Shown here piece by piece: positions 25,116-34,167 of a DNA stretch of 52,961 bases. Under the pieces are notes generated by a model. That model searched no databases, was not told where the DNA came from, and was given only the letters and a program-made list of their open reading frames with translations. Origin of the DNA: Flavobacterium sp. (GTDB lineage Bacteria > Bacteroidota > Bacteroidia > Flavobacteriales > Flavobacteriaceae); NCBI RefSeq assembly GCF_029945805.1, contig NZ_JAQSDH010000018.1, forward strand, positions 1 to 52,961, in the 5' to 3' direction. The position numbers were made by a program, and so were the translations under genes. Position 1 is the stretch's first letter. Each line of letters begins with the position of its first letter.

Positions 25116-26237
25116 ATGCAAAAAAAAGAATTACATATCGTCAGTTTTGAGAATCCGTTTCCACCAGATTTTGGAGGAGTAATTGATGTTTATTATAAAG
25201 TAAAAGCACTACATTCATTAGGTTTTACGATTTATCTGCATTGTTATTATGAAGATAGGTGCGAAGTTTCTTCATCGTTGAAAGCGATTACTGAAAAAGT
25301 CTATTTGTACAAAAAGAATAAGAATCCATTTTTTGTTTTTTCAAAATATCCTCTGCCGGTTGTTTGCAGATTTGATAAAAGCCTGATTGAAAACATCAAA
25401 AAGCACGATGCACCGATTTTATTCGAAGGTTTACATTCGACCATGATTCTGAGAAAAGCAGAATTGGATAACAAAAAATATTTACGATTACACAATATTG
25501 AATCTAACTTTTATTTTGGAATGAGTAAAAGCGAAACCAATCTGGTGAAGAAAATAGTGTACTATTTTGTGGCGCAAAAGTATTTGGATTATCAAAAAAC
25601 GATAGCCGATTTCGATTGTACTTTTGCTCTTTCGCGATATGAATTTGATGAAGCAAAAAAAATAACGAAGAGTTGTGTCTATGTTCCTGTTTTTCATGGA
25701 AATGAAAGTAGTAAAGAACTTTCGGAATTCGGAAATTATGCTTTTTATCATGGCGATTTACGATTGTCCGATAACAAAAGAGCAGCGCTTTTTTTGATTG
25801 AAGTTTTCAGGGAAATTCCAGATTATAATTTGATAATTGCTTCTTCAAATGGAAAAGATTTGATTGAAGCTAAGTCAAAAACTCTTTCAAATGTGAAGTT
25901 TGTGGAAATTGAAAGCGAAAATCATTTAGACGAATTATTTGCGAATGCACATATAAACACAATGTTGTCTTTTCAGGAATCAGGAACGAAATTGAAAGTC
26001 ATTAATTCATTATTCAAAAGTAGATTTTGCCTGATTAATAAACACATGGTTGATGATGAAAATGTACTTTCTCTTTGCGAAATTGCTGAAAATAAACAGG
26101 ATTTTATTGATAAAGTAAATGTTTTGAAAACCAAACCATACAATCAAAATGAAATAAGGAAAAAAGTTTTGATGAATGTGCTGAATGATAAAGAAAATGC
26201 AAAACGGATTGAAGAAAAAATAATTTTTGACCAATGA
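25116..26237 (+). CDS. glycosyltransferase-like protein (GT-B fold)
   Basis: A 373-residue protein of GT-B type. The start HIVSFENPFPPDFGGVIDVYYK is the typical N-terminal glycine-rich loop; later parts include ILFEGLHS, LRLHNIESNFYF, YHGDLRLSDNK and FQESGTKLKVINSLFKSRF near the donor site. I use ATG 25116; an upstream in-frame TTG at 25104 is less likely. It overlaps the next gene by ATGA, so it is coupled to the oxygenase and methyltransferase. Confidence 0.8.
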   Translation: MQKKELHIVSFENPFPPDFGGVIDVYYKVKALHSLGFTIYLHCYYEDRCEVSSSLKAITEKVYLYKKNKNPFFVFSKYPLPVVCRFDKSLIENIKKHDAPILFEGLHSTMILRKAELDNKKYLRLHNIESNFYFGMSKSETNLVKKIVYYFVAQKYLDYQKTIADFDCTFALSRYEFDEAKKITKSCVYVPVFHGNESSKELSEFGNYAFYHGDLRLSDNKRAALFLIEVFREIPDYNLIIASSNGKDLIEAKSKTLSNVKFVEIESENHLDELFANAHINTMLSFQESGTKLKVINSLFKSRFCLINKHMVDDENVLSLCEIAENKQDFIDKVNVLKTKPYNQNEIRKKVLMNVLNDKENAKRIEEKIIFDQ

Positions 26238-27043
26238 ACAGAACCCAATTAGCCGATTTAATTTTTGAAAGATTAGTTTCTGAAAAGGAAAAGCTTACGA
26301 CAGAATTTGAAAATTCAGGTTCGATAGGCTATTTTTTTATTGATGCTATTTTGCCGAATGAAATTGCGTTGCAGATTCATAACGTTTTTCCAAAATCGGA
26401 AGAAATGACATTGAAGAAAAGCCTTCGCGAAGACAAGTATGTTGCGGCGCAGATGAATTTATACAATCCGTTATTAGAGGAAATAATTTATGCTTTTCAG
26501 GATGAAAGAATAGTGAGAATCATCGGTGAAATTTGTAGTATTGAAAACCCAATCCCAGATGAAAACCTCTACGCAGGAGGAATATCTTTAATGGGTAAAA
26601 ACCAATTTCTGAATCCGCATTTAGATAATTCACATGATAAAGACCGAAATTTGTGGCGTGTGCTCAATTTGTTGTATTATGTTACGCCCGATTGGAAAGA
26701 AGAAAATGGTGGAAATTTGGAACTTTGGCCAAATGGATTAAAGAACAAACAGACTACGATTCACAGTAAATTCAACCGATTGGCCGTAATGGAAACTCAC
26801 AATAAGTCTTTACATTCGGTTTCTCCTGTTGTTTTTGACGGATATCGACGTGGTGTTTCCAATTATTATTTTGCCAATACGCCTTTGCAAGAATCAGATC
26901 GATTTCATGTGACGTCGTTCCGTGGTCGACCTGAAAATAAACTGTCTGATTTGATTTTGCAATTAGATACTTTCTTGCGAATGAGTTTGCGTAAAATCTT
27001 CAAAAAAGGAATTAAAGAAAATCCACATGTCTACAAAAAGTAA
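26234..27043 (+). CDS. 2-oxoglutarate/Fe(II)-dependent oxygenase
   Basis: A 269-residue double-stranded beta-helix oxygenase of the 2OG-FeII_Oxy_3 type. Iron ligands are His129 and Asp131 (NPHLDNSHD) and His194 (LHSVSPV); Arg205/206 (GYRRG) would bind 2-oxoglutarate. The pattern RVLNLLYYVTPDW and NGGNLELW is typical. It would hydroxylate a sugar, lipid or protein linked to the glycan; substrate unknown. It is coupled to the preceding GT gene and overlaps the following methyltransferase by 17 bp. Confidence 0.88.
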   Translation: MNRTQLADLIFERLVSEKEKLTTEFENSGSIGYFFIDAILPNEIALQIHNVFPKSEEMTLKKSLREDKYVAAQMNLYNPLLEEIIYAFQDERIVRIIGEICSIENPIPDENLYAGGISLMGKNQFLNPHLDNSHDKDRNLWRVLNLLYYVTPDWKEENGGNLELWPNGLKNKQTTIHSKFNRLAVMETHNKSLHSVSPVVFDGYRRGVSNYYFANTPLQESDRFHVTSFRGRPENKLSDLILQLDTFLRMSLRKIFKKGIKENPHVYKK

Positions 27044-27884
27044 CTTATTTTTTAGGAATTTATATTATTCGATGTCTCCCAATAACCGACTTTTGGTCAG
27101 AAAGTTAGTTTATTTTCCGATTGATTTTTTGAATTTATTAGGACCAAAAAGTAAAGATGTGATTCCTAAAAAAGGCGATATTTTTATTGGTTCTGGCGAC
27201 TTTGTAAAGCAAGGAAAACACCAATTAGATTTATTAAATCAGTATGCTGAACTAAAACCGAATGGAAAAATTTTGGATGTCGGTTCCGGAATTGGGCGTA
27301 CCGCGTTTGCATTAAAGTCGTATTTGAGCGAAACGGCTGTTTATGATGGCTTTGATGTTGTAGAAAAAGGAGTGGTTTGGTGCCAAAAAAATATTTCAAA
27401 TCAGTATCCCAATTTTATTTTTAAATGCACGCCACTCAATAACGATTTGTATCATATTACAGATGATAAGGCGGAAAAATTCGTCTTTCCCTATCAATCG
27501 GATTTTTACGATACAGTTTTTCTTTTTTCAGTTTTCACACACATGCAACCGCTAGAAGTTCAAAATTATTTGAATGAAATTTGCAGAGTTTTGAAACCTG
27601 GCGGAAAATGTTTGACTACCTTTTTTTATTACACTTCAGCTAATGAAGATTTTATTTCGGCTCAAAACGGAGAATTCATTTTTCCTTACCAAAAAGAAAA
27701 TTATCGTTTGATGAATGAAAAAGTGACTAGTGCCAATATTGCTTTTGAGGAAAATAAACTTAAAGAAATGATTGCTGCTGCAGGATTACATCTTTCTGAA
27801 ACCATTGATGGTTATTGGAAAGGTGCACAATCAGGAAATCAATTGAGGGATTTTCAAGACGTATTTATTTTGACAAAAAAATAG
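27027..27884 (+). CDS. class I SAM-dependent methyltransferase
   Basis: A 285-residue Rossmann-fold methyltransferase. SAM motif I is ILDVGSGIGRTAF (about 82-94), with DGFDVVEKGV as the acidic strand-2 end and VLKPGGKCLTTFFY as the post-III motif. It probably methylates a glycan or its carrier. Last gene of the glycan region; its stop faces the ftsE stop one base away, and I see no clear terminator between them. Confidence 0.9.
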   Translation: MSTKSNLFFRNLYYSMSPNNRLLVRKLVYFPIDFLNLLGPKSKDVIPKKGDIFIGSGDFVKQGKHQLDLLNQYAELKPNGKILDVGSGIGRTAFALKSYLSETAVYDGFDVVEKGVVWCQKNISNQYPNFIFKCTPLNNDLYHITDDKAEKFVFPYQSDFYDTVFLFSVFTHMQPLEVQNYLNEICRVLKPGGKCLTTFFYYTSANEDFISAQNGEFIFPYQKENYRLMNEKVTSANIAFEENKLKEMIAAAGLHLSETIDGYWKGAQSGNQLRDFQDVFILTKK

Positions 27885-27885
27885 A

Positions 27886-28569
27886 TTAAACCGTTTTCTG
27901 AACTACTTCAAAAATGGTGCTGTCTTCACATTTCAACGTTTTTGCTGGGAATTTCATAATCACCGCATAATCGTGTGTTGCCATGATTACTGTTTTTCCA
28001 TTTTCGTTGATTTTCTTCAAAACGCCTAGGATTTCGGCACTTGTTTGCGGATCCAGATTTCCAGTTGGTTCATCCGCTAAAATTAATTCGGGATCATTCA
28101 ACAACGCTCTGGCAATCGCAACTCGTTGTTGTTCACCGCCTGAAAGTTGGTGTGGCATTTTATTGGTAATGCTTCGTAAACCTACAAGATCTAAAACTTC
28201 ATCAATTTTAACTTGCATTTCGGTTTTGTCTGTCCATCCTGTTGCTTTAAGTACAAACAACATATTTTCGTTCACATTTCTATCGGGCAAAAGTTGAAAA
28301 TCTTGGAAAACAATTCCAATTTTTCTTCTCAAAAACGGAATTTCGCTTTCTTTCAAATTCAATAAATCATAGCCAACAATACTTCCTTGGCCAGTTGTAA
28401 GCTGTAAATCTCCATAAAGCGTTTTCATAAAACTACTTTTTCCCGTTCCAGTTTTCCCGATGATATAAAGGAATTCCCCTTCTTTAACTTCAAGATTAAT
28501 TTGTGAAAGAATCACTCGGTTTTCTTGGTAAATCGTTACGTTTTTTAAGGATAAAACTGTTGCTGACAT
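27886..28569 (-). CDS. ftsE: cell-division ABC transporter ATP-binding protein FtsE
   Basis: A 227-residue ABC ATPase. Walker A GKTGTGKS (38-45), Q-loop VFQDFQLLPDRNV, signature LSGGEQQRVAIARAL (142 on), Walker B LILADEPTGNLD (about 162-173). The match to FtsE (VFQDFQLLPDR, NENMLFVL) is better than to LolD. FtsEX controls septal peptidoglycan hydrolases. I start at ATG 28567-28569 (MSATVLSLK); the longer frame to 28677 encodes an odd hydrophobic leader over low-complexity DNA. ftsX is not next to it. Confidence 0.9.
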   Translation of the reverse strand: MSATVLSLKNVTIYQENRVILSQINLEVKEGEFLYIIGKTGTGKSSFMKTLYGDLQLTTGQGSIVGYDLLNLKESEIPFLRRKIGIVFQDFQLLPDRNVNENMLFVLKATGWTDKTEMQVKIDEVLDLVGLRSITNKMPHQLSGGEQQRVAIARALLNDPELILADEPTGNLDPQTSAEILGVLKKINENGKTVIMATHDYAVIMKFPAKTLKCEDSTIFEVVQKTV

Positions 28570-28623
28570 GGATAAAGTGTTTATGGGGTAAAAATAGTAA
28601 ATAAAACTTCCACAATCCAAAAG

Positions 28624-28656
28624 AAAATAGATAATAGACAGATAGATGATAGACAA
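28624..28656. repeat. low-complexity AGATA/GATAGA stretch upstream of ftsE
   Basis: The sequence around 28624-28656 is made of imperfect units of atagata, atagac and gatagatg. The remaining gap up to 28782 shows no gene. Probably simple-sequence drift. Confidence 0.4.
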
Positions 28657-28782
28657 TAATTTCGAATTTAAAATCAAGGTCGATTATCTTTTAGTCTTTC
28701 CGCTTTTAGTCTCAAACCTAAATTGTTTACAAGAATGTTTATAATAAAACCCAGGTTTTTTACGTTATAGGTAATAGGATAC

Positions 28783-28790
28783 TATTTTTG
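28783..28790 (+). promoter_or_regulatory. candidate -7 box before the TPR gene
   Basis: TATTTTTG (TAnnTTTG), 20 bp before the ATG at 28811. The -33 position has a T-run but no TTG. Confidence 0.35.
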
Positions 28791-28810
28791 GTTAAATTAA
28801 AATAAAAATT

Positions 28811-31800
28811 ATGCGCAACGTTTTAATGTTATTTTTCATGTTCTTAATGGCCGGAATTCCGCAACTTTCTGCGCAACAATCCGCTATTTACACTAACAGT
28901 TTGTCTGAATTTGACAATGCTGTAAAATTGTACAAAGACAAACAATACCAATCGGCTCAAATTCTTTTTGAAAAAGTAAAGCAGGATACTAAATCGCAAG
29001 ATGTTCAGTCTGATTCGGCTTATTATATCGCGATTTGTGCTATTCATTTGAACCAGAATAATGCAGATGAATTGATTGAAAAATTCATTTCAGATTATCC
29101 AACAAGTTCTAAGCAAAATCAAGCGTACATTGAAGTAGCGCAGTATTATTTTGAACAAGGAAAGTTTCCACAAGCGATGCAATACTTTGAAAAAGTGGAC
29201 GAAAGTTCCTTGACCTACGAGCAAACCGAAAAATTTACGTTCCAAAAGGGATATGCCAATTTTACTGCTGGAAACAAAAAAGAAGCAGCTGATTATTTTA
29301 AAAGAGTCGAAGGTTCTAAAGAATACGGAACACAGGCAAAGTATTATTTAGGTTTCATGGCGTATGACGGCAATGATTACAAAGAAGCCAATAAGTATTT
29401 TCAGCAAGTAGAAACTGAGGATAAATATGCTGAGAAACTGTCTTATTTCAAAGCTGATATGGCTTTTAAAGCAGGCGATTTCCAAAAAGCAATTGATGCT
29501 GGAATGACGGCTATGCCAAAATCAAATGCGTCTGAAAAATCAGAATTGAATAAAATAATAGGTGAAAGTTACTTCAACTTAAAGCAATACGACAAAGCGT
29601 TGCCTTATCTAAAAGAATATAAAGGCAAAAAAGGAAAATGGAGCAACACCGATTATTACCAATTGGGGTACACGTATTACATGCAAAAGGATTATGAAAA
29701 TGCAATTTCACAATTCAATAAAATCATAAACGGAAATGATGCTGTGGCTCAAAATGCGTATTATCATTTAGGTGAATGTTATTTCAAAACCGATAAAAAA
29801 CAACAAGCATTAAATGCGTTCAAAAGTGCTTCTGAAATGGATTTCGATAAAAAGATCCAAGAAGATGCTAACTTGAATTATGCAAAATTGAGTTATGAAA
29901 TCGGAAACTCGTATCAAAGTGTTCCGGATGTTTTGTCATCTTTCTTAGAAAAATATCCAGCAACGCCAGCTAAAAGTGAAATCGAAAACCTTTTGATTAA
30001 TTCGTATATCACGTCAAAGAATTATAAAGCAGCCTTGGTTTTATTAGAAAAAAACAATTCACCTGAAAACAAAGTCGCTTACCAAAAAGTATTATTCTAC
30101 AGAGGAATTGAATTGTTTACCGATGGAAATTATCAGGAAGCGTTAGGTATGTTTAAAAGATCGGTCGCTAATCCGAGAAATGGCACAATTACCGCTCGTG
30201 CCACATTCTGGAAAGGCGAAACCGAATATGTTTTAGACAATTTTAATGACGCAACCAACAGTTTCAAACAATTTGAAGCATCGGCTGAAGCCAAAAATAC
30301 TGCGGAGTTTAAAAACTTCAACTATAATCTTGCTTACTCTTATTTCAAGCAAAAAGAATACGATCAAGCAGGGAATTATTTTCAGAAATATGTTGATGGT
30401 ACAAAGGACGACAAAGTGCGTTTGAATGATGCGTATCTAAGATTAGGCGATAGCCGATTTGTAACGTCTAAATATTGGCCAGCCATGGATGCTTACAATA
30501 AAGCGATTGATATGAAAGGAATTGATGCCGATTATGCAGCGTTCCAAAAGGCTTTGAGTTACGGATTTGTAGGTAAAAATGACAAGAAAATTGAAGATTT
30601 CAATTCGTTTTTAGCAAAATTTAAAACGTCTCAATACCGTGATGATGCGTTGTTCGAATTAGGAAATACTTATGTGACCGAGAATAAAACGGATATGGCA
30701 ATTAGAACTTACGACCAATTAATTTCCGAATTCAAAAATGGTTCATTTGCGTCTAAAGCGATTTTACGTCAAGGATTAGTCTATTATAACGGACAGAAAA
30801 ACGAACAAGCTATTGTCAAATTCAAAGAAGTTGTAGCGAAATATCCAAGAACACCTGAAGCTTCAGAAGCAGTTTCTACAGCAAGATTGGTTTATATGGA
30901 TATGGGAAAAGTGAACGAATATGCTACTTGGGTAAGAACTTTGGATTTTGTTGAAGTGTCGGATGCCGATTTGGATAATGATACGTATGAAGCCGCTGAA
31001 AAGCAATATCTTCAGAATAATACAAAACAAGCTATTACAAGTTTAAGCGGATATGTTTCTCAATTTCCAAACGGAATACATGCTTTAAAAGCGAATTTCT
31101 ATTTGGCACAATCTTTATATACTGATGGTAAAGAAAGCAATTCGGTTTCTAATTATGAGTATGTAATAGGAAAATCAAGAAATGAATTTACGGAACAATC
31201 GTTAGCGCGTTTGGCTGAAATTCACTTGAAAAAGAATGATTATACCAAAGCACTTCCGGTATTGCAACGTTTAGAAACGGAAGCGGATTTTCCACAAAAC
31301 GTAACCTTTGCGCAAGCGAATTTGATGCGTGCGTATTACGATCAGAAAGAGTATTCAAACGCCGTGGTTTATGCGGATAAAGTATTGGCAAACCCAAAAA
31401 CAGACAATAAAATAAAAAGTGATGCTCAGATTATTGTGGCGCGTGCTGCGATAAAAGTGAATGACGAACCAAAAGCAAGAACAGCTTACGCCAAATTGTT
31501 GGCTATTGCTAAAGGAGAATTGGCTGCGGAAGCATTGTATTATGATGCCTTTTTCAAAAACAAAGATGGCAAATATGAAGATTCTAATAAAACGGTTCAG
31601 AAATTAGCCAAAGACTATTCGGGTTACAAATATTTTGGTGCCAAAGGGTTGATTGTGATGGCAAAAAACTATTTCCAAATGAAAGACAATTTCAGTGCAA
31701 CCTCTATTTTGGATAGTGTAATCAAAAACTTCAAAGACTTTCCAGATGTTGTTGCGGAAGCACAAACCGAGTTAAGCATCGTTAAAGGCGAAGCTGCTAA

Positions 31801-31825
31801 AACGAATTCATCATTAACTGACTAA
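28811..31825 (+). CDS. large periplasmic TPR protein
   Basis: A 1004-residue protein with a signal peptide (MRNVLMLFFMFLMAGIPQLSAQ) and tetratricopeptide repeats along its whole length (examples: DSAYYIAICAIHLNQNNADE, YYFEQGKFPQAMQYFEKV, YYQLGYTYYMQKDYENA, YYHLGECYFKTDKKQQAL). Sequence bias is Lys/Asn/Tyr-rich. It probably acts as a periplasmic scaffold in the cell envelope. The next gene, 45 bp downstream, encodes an outer-membrane beta-barrel protein and would be its partner. Sometimes labelled tol-pal YbgF-like, which I cannot confirm. Confidence 0.88.
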   Translation: MRNVLMLFFMFLMAGIPQLSAQQSAIYTNSLSEFDNAVKLYKDKQYQSAQILFEKVKQDTKSQDVQSDSAYYIAICAIHLNQNNADELIEKFISDYPTSSKQNQAYIEVAQYYFEQGKFPQAMQYFEKVDESSLTYEQTEKFTFQKGYANFTAGNKKEAADYFKRVEGSKEYGTQAKYYLGFMAYDGNDYKEANKYFQQVETEDKYAEKLSYFKADMAFKAGDFQKAIDAGMTAMPKSNASEKSELNKIIGESYFNLKQYDKALPYLKEYKGKKGKWSNTDYYQLGYTYYMQKDYENAISQFNKIINGNDAVAQNAYYHLGECYFKTDKKQQALNAFKSASEMDFDKKIQEDANLNYAKLSYEIGNSYQSVPDVLSSFLEKYPATPAKSEIENLLINSYITSKNYKAALVLLEKNNSPENKVAYQKVLFYRGIELFTDGNYQEALGMFKRSVANPRNGTITARATFWKGETEYVLDNFNDATNSFKQFEASAEAKNTAEFKNFNYNLAYSYFKQKEYDQAGNYFQKYVDGTKDDKVRLNDAYLRLGDSRFVTSKYWPAMDAYNKAIDMKGIDADYAAFQKALSYGFVGKNDKKIEDFNSFLAKFKTSQYRDDALFELGNTYVTENKTDMAIRTYDQLISEFKNGSFASKAILRQGLVYYNGQKNEQAIVKFKEVVAKYPRTPEASEAVSTARLVYMDMGKVNEYATWVRTLDFVEVSDADLDNDTYEAAEKQYLQNNTKQAITSLSGYVSQFPNGIHALKANFYLAQSLYTDGKESNSVSNYEYVIGKSRNEFTEQSLARLAEIHLKKNDYTKALPVLQRLETEADFPQNVTFAQANLMRAYYDQKEYSNAVVYADKVLANPKTDNKIKSDAQIIVARAAIKVNDEPKARTAYAKLLAIAKGELAAEALYYDAFFKNKDGKYEDSNKTVQKLAKDYSGYKYFGAKGLIVMAKNYFQMKDNFSATSILDSVIKNFKDFPDVVAEAQTELSIVKGEAAKTNSSLTD

Positions 31826-31829
31826 AAAT

Positions 31830-31856
31830 GTCACACTGAGCGCAGTCGAAGTGCTT
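31830..31856. repeat. GTCACxCTGAGCGCAGTCGAAG intergenic repeat, copy 1
   Basis: A 27-bp element between the TPR and barrel genes, matching copy 2 at 40157-40183 at 25 of 27 positions. It has stem CACT (31834-31837) / AGTG (31850-31853). The two differences between copies keep the stem paired. Confidence 0.7.
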
Positions 31857-31870
31857 ATAAAAGAACAAAT

Positions 31871-33601
31871 ATGAAAATCAATTTTCAACATAAAATAGTA
31901 GTATTAGCAACCCTTTGTGCAACCCAATTATCTTTTTCCCAAAAGAAAGATGATAATATCGGAACCGAAGTCGTTAACGTTGTAAAGCCTTATTCACCAT
32001 CGATTTCTGATGCTTTTAAAGTGAAGGAAACGCCCACTTTGGACGATGAGAATACTTCTAAAAAAGAAAACATCCAATATAATATATTCTCCTTTCCGGT
32101 AGCATCAACTTTCGCTCCAGCCAAAGGAAAAGCGGCAAGTGTAGATAAAAGTGCCGAAGAAAAAATATTCAGTAACTATTTAACATTAGGCGCTGGGAAT
32201 TACGGAACGGTAAACGCCGAACTTTTTGTTACAGAAAACATTAGTAATACCGATTATGTTGGCGGAATGTTGCGTCATAGTTCATCGCAAGGCGGTATTA
32301 AAAATGTATATTTAGATGATAAATTCATGAATACCGCTTTAGATTTGACTTACGGAAGCCGAACAACCGGAATGTCATGGAATGCAGATTTAGGATACAA
32401 AAACCAAGTGTACAATTGGTACGGAACGTTTCCTCCTTTTGATGATGCGACACTTTCAACTATTGACGAAAGACAAACGTATCATACTTTATATGTTGGT
32501 GGAAGATTAGGATTTAGCGATATTTTAAAAGAAAGCTCGGTTAAATTTACTCGTTTTTGGGATGCTTTTGGTTCGGCAGAAAATCGTTTTGTAGTGAAAC
32601 CATCCTTAGAATTTGATGTTGTAGAACAAAAAATAAAAGCTGATTTTGTATTGGATTACATCAGCGGTTCATTTGATCAGACTTTTAATGGAGGAAGTTC
32701 TTTCAAATATGGATATACCAATTTTGGTTTTCAGCCTAGTATCAAAATTAATAAAGGCGATTTATCGATGAATATTGGTGCTGGTTTCTTCTACAGCGCT
32801 GCGCAAGAAAGCGGCGAAAGCAAATTCTTTATTTATCCAAAAGTTACCGCTTCGTATAAAGTAGTGGGTGATTTAATGATTTTCTATGCCGGAATTGAAG
32901 GCGCATTACAACAAAACTCCTATAGCGATTTTGTTCAAGAAAATTTCTTTGTTTCACCAACAATTGGTGTAGCGCCAACCGACCAAAAGTATGATGTATT
33001 TGCGGGTTTAAAAGGAAAATTAGCAAGCAGTGTTAGTTATAATGTTCGCGGATCGTACAAAAATGAAGACGGAAAAGCACTATTTAAAAGTAATGGCTTT
33101 GACGATAGCAATGCCAATACGGATGGCTACACTTTTGGTAATTCATTTAACGTAGTATATGACAAAGTGAAAACGCTTAGTTTGTTTGGTGAATTGAAAG
33201 CCGATTTTTCAAAAAATGTTTCTTTCGGAATCAACGGAACATTCAGTAGTTATTCGACCGATATGCAAAGTGAAGCATGGAATTTACCAAGCCTAAAACT
33301 AGCAACTACTTTAGATGTAAACATTACGGATAAATGGTATGCAGGTGCAAGCTTGTTCTTCGTTGGTGAGCGAAAAGATCAGTTTATTACAAGCTCATTG
33401 AATTTCCCTTTTCCAATTGAAGATGTAACCTTAAAGAGTTATTTCGATTTGAATGCGCATGTGGGATACAAATTCAGCGAACGCATGACTTTCTTCTTAA
33501 AAGGGAACAATTTAGCGAATCAGGATTACCAAAGATGGTTGAATTTTCCGGTGCAAGGATTGCAAATTTTAGGCGGTGCGAGTTATAAATTTGATTTTTA
33601 G
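31871..33601 (+). CDS. outer-membrane beta-barrel protein, TonB-receptor-like
   Basis: A 576-residue outer-membrane protein: signal peptide (MKINFQHKIVVLATLCATQLSFSQ), then a conserved-looking segment VVNVVKPYSPSISDAFKVKETP, a linker, and many amphipathic beta-strands to a terminal Phe (LGGASYKFDF). It resembles TonB-dependent receptors in the barrel (FFLKGNNLANQDYQRW) but is too short for a full plug-plus-22-strand receptor and I see no clear plug. Cotranscribed with the TPR gene. Transport or assembly role is open. Confidence 0.8.
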   Translation: MKINFQHKIVVLATLCATQLSFSQKKDDNIGTEVVNVVKPYSPSISDAFKVKETPTLDDENTSKKENIQYNIFSFPVASTFAPAKGKAASVDKSAEEKIFSNYLTLGAGNYGTVNAELFVTENISNTDYVGGMLRHSSSQGGIKNVYLDDKFMNTALDLTYGSRTTGMSWNADLGYKNQVYNWYGTFPPFDDATLSTIDERQTYHTLYVGGRLGFSDILKESSVKFTRFWDAFGSAENRFVVKPSLEFDVVEQKIKADFVLDYISGSFDQTFNGGSSFKYGYTNFGFQPSIKINKGDLSMNIGAGFFYSAAQESGESKFFIYPKVTASYKVVGDLMIFYAGIEGALQQNSYSDFVQENFFVSPTIGVAPTDQKYDVFAGLKGKLASSVSYNVRGSYKNEDGKALFKSNGFDDSNANTDGYTFGNSFNVVYDKVKTLSLFGELKADFSKNVSFGINGTFSSYSTDMQSEAWNLPSLKLATTLDVNITDKWYAGASLFFVGERKDQFITSSLNFPFPIEDVTLKSYFDLNAHVGYKFSERMTFFLKGNNLANQDYQRWLNFPVQGLQILGGASYKFDF

Positions 33602-33626
33602 ATAATTTAGACCTTTTAGATACTTT

Positions 33627-33669
33627 AGACTTCTTAGATTTGCATAAAATTTAAGAAGTCTTTTTTTTC
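33627..33669 (+). terminator. strong rho-independent terminator after the barrel gene
   Basis: Stem agacttctta (33627-33636) / taagaagtct (33652-33661), 15-nt loop, then eight Ts. It is embedded in a longer set of TTAGA and TCTAA units (33604-33717). Confidence 0.85.
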
Positions 33670-33717
33670 TAAACAAGCTAAGTAGTCTAAACAATCTAAC
33701 AATCTAAGCAGTCTAAA

Positions 33718-34167
33718 ATGTCTTTAAAACAACAAATACTTCTTCGTTACAAAGAAATGCTGCAAGACCGCATAGATGTCTTTCAGGACATGATATCTGG
33801 ATTGACTATTGATGCGCAAAACGATGCCAAAGGTTCGGCGGGAGACAAACACGAAACTGCTTTGTCAATGATGCATCTCGAACAAGAGAAACTCAACTAT
33901 AAACTGAAAGAAATTCTGGATCAAAAAGCTATTCTTGATAAAATTGATCCTTCGCAAAAGCATAAAAAAGTAGCTTTAGGAAGTTTGGTTCAAGCCAATG
34001 GGATGACGCTTTTTATCAGTGCTGCTTTACCTAAGCTGATTCTGGAGGATAAATCCATCTTTGCACTTTCGCCTCAATCTCCATTAGGAAGTAAATTGAT
34101 GGGAAATGAAGCTGGATTTAAATTTGATATGAATGGGAAACACTATTTAATTGAAAAGTTAGCTTAA
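33718..34167 (+). CDS. GreA/GreB-like protein
   Basis: A 149-residue protein with an N-terminal coiled-coil (ILLRYKEMLQDRIDVFQDMI; GDKHETALSMMHLEQEKL) and a C-terminal FKBP-like GreA/B domain (VALGSLVQANGMTLFIS; LSPQSPLGSKLMGNEAG). It probably binds RNA polymerase. Relatives are often labelled 3-oxoacyl-ACP synthase, which the sequence does not support. At 149 residues it is slightly short compared with GreA (about 158), and the coiled-coil tip differs. Its ATG follows 5 bases after the TCTAA repeats, so that array is its 5' leader. Confidence 0.75.
   Translation: MSLKQQILLRYKEMLQDRIDVFQDMISGLTIDAQNDAKGSAGDKHETALSMMHLEQEKLNYKLKEILDQKAILDKIDPSQKHKKVALGSLVQANGMTLFISAALPKLILEDKSIFALSPQSPLGSKLMGNEAGFKFDMNGKHYLIEKLA

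Noticed and set aside
25488..25751. 87-residue frame antisense to the glycosyltransferase at 25116-26237
   Set aside because: No recognisable domain, and the opposite strand is clearly coding.
28570..28677. Longer FtsE with an N-terminal hydrophobic extension
   Set aside because: The extra residues lie over low-complexity DNA and the family start MSATVLSLK fits the later ATG.
33601..33717. CRISPR-like short repeat array
   Set aside because: Units are 5-7 bases, too short and irregular, no spacers of fixed length, and no cas genes.
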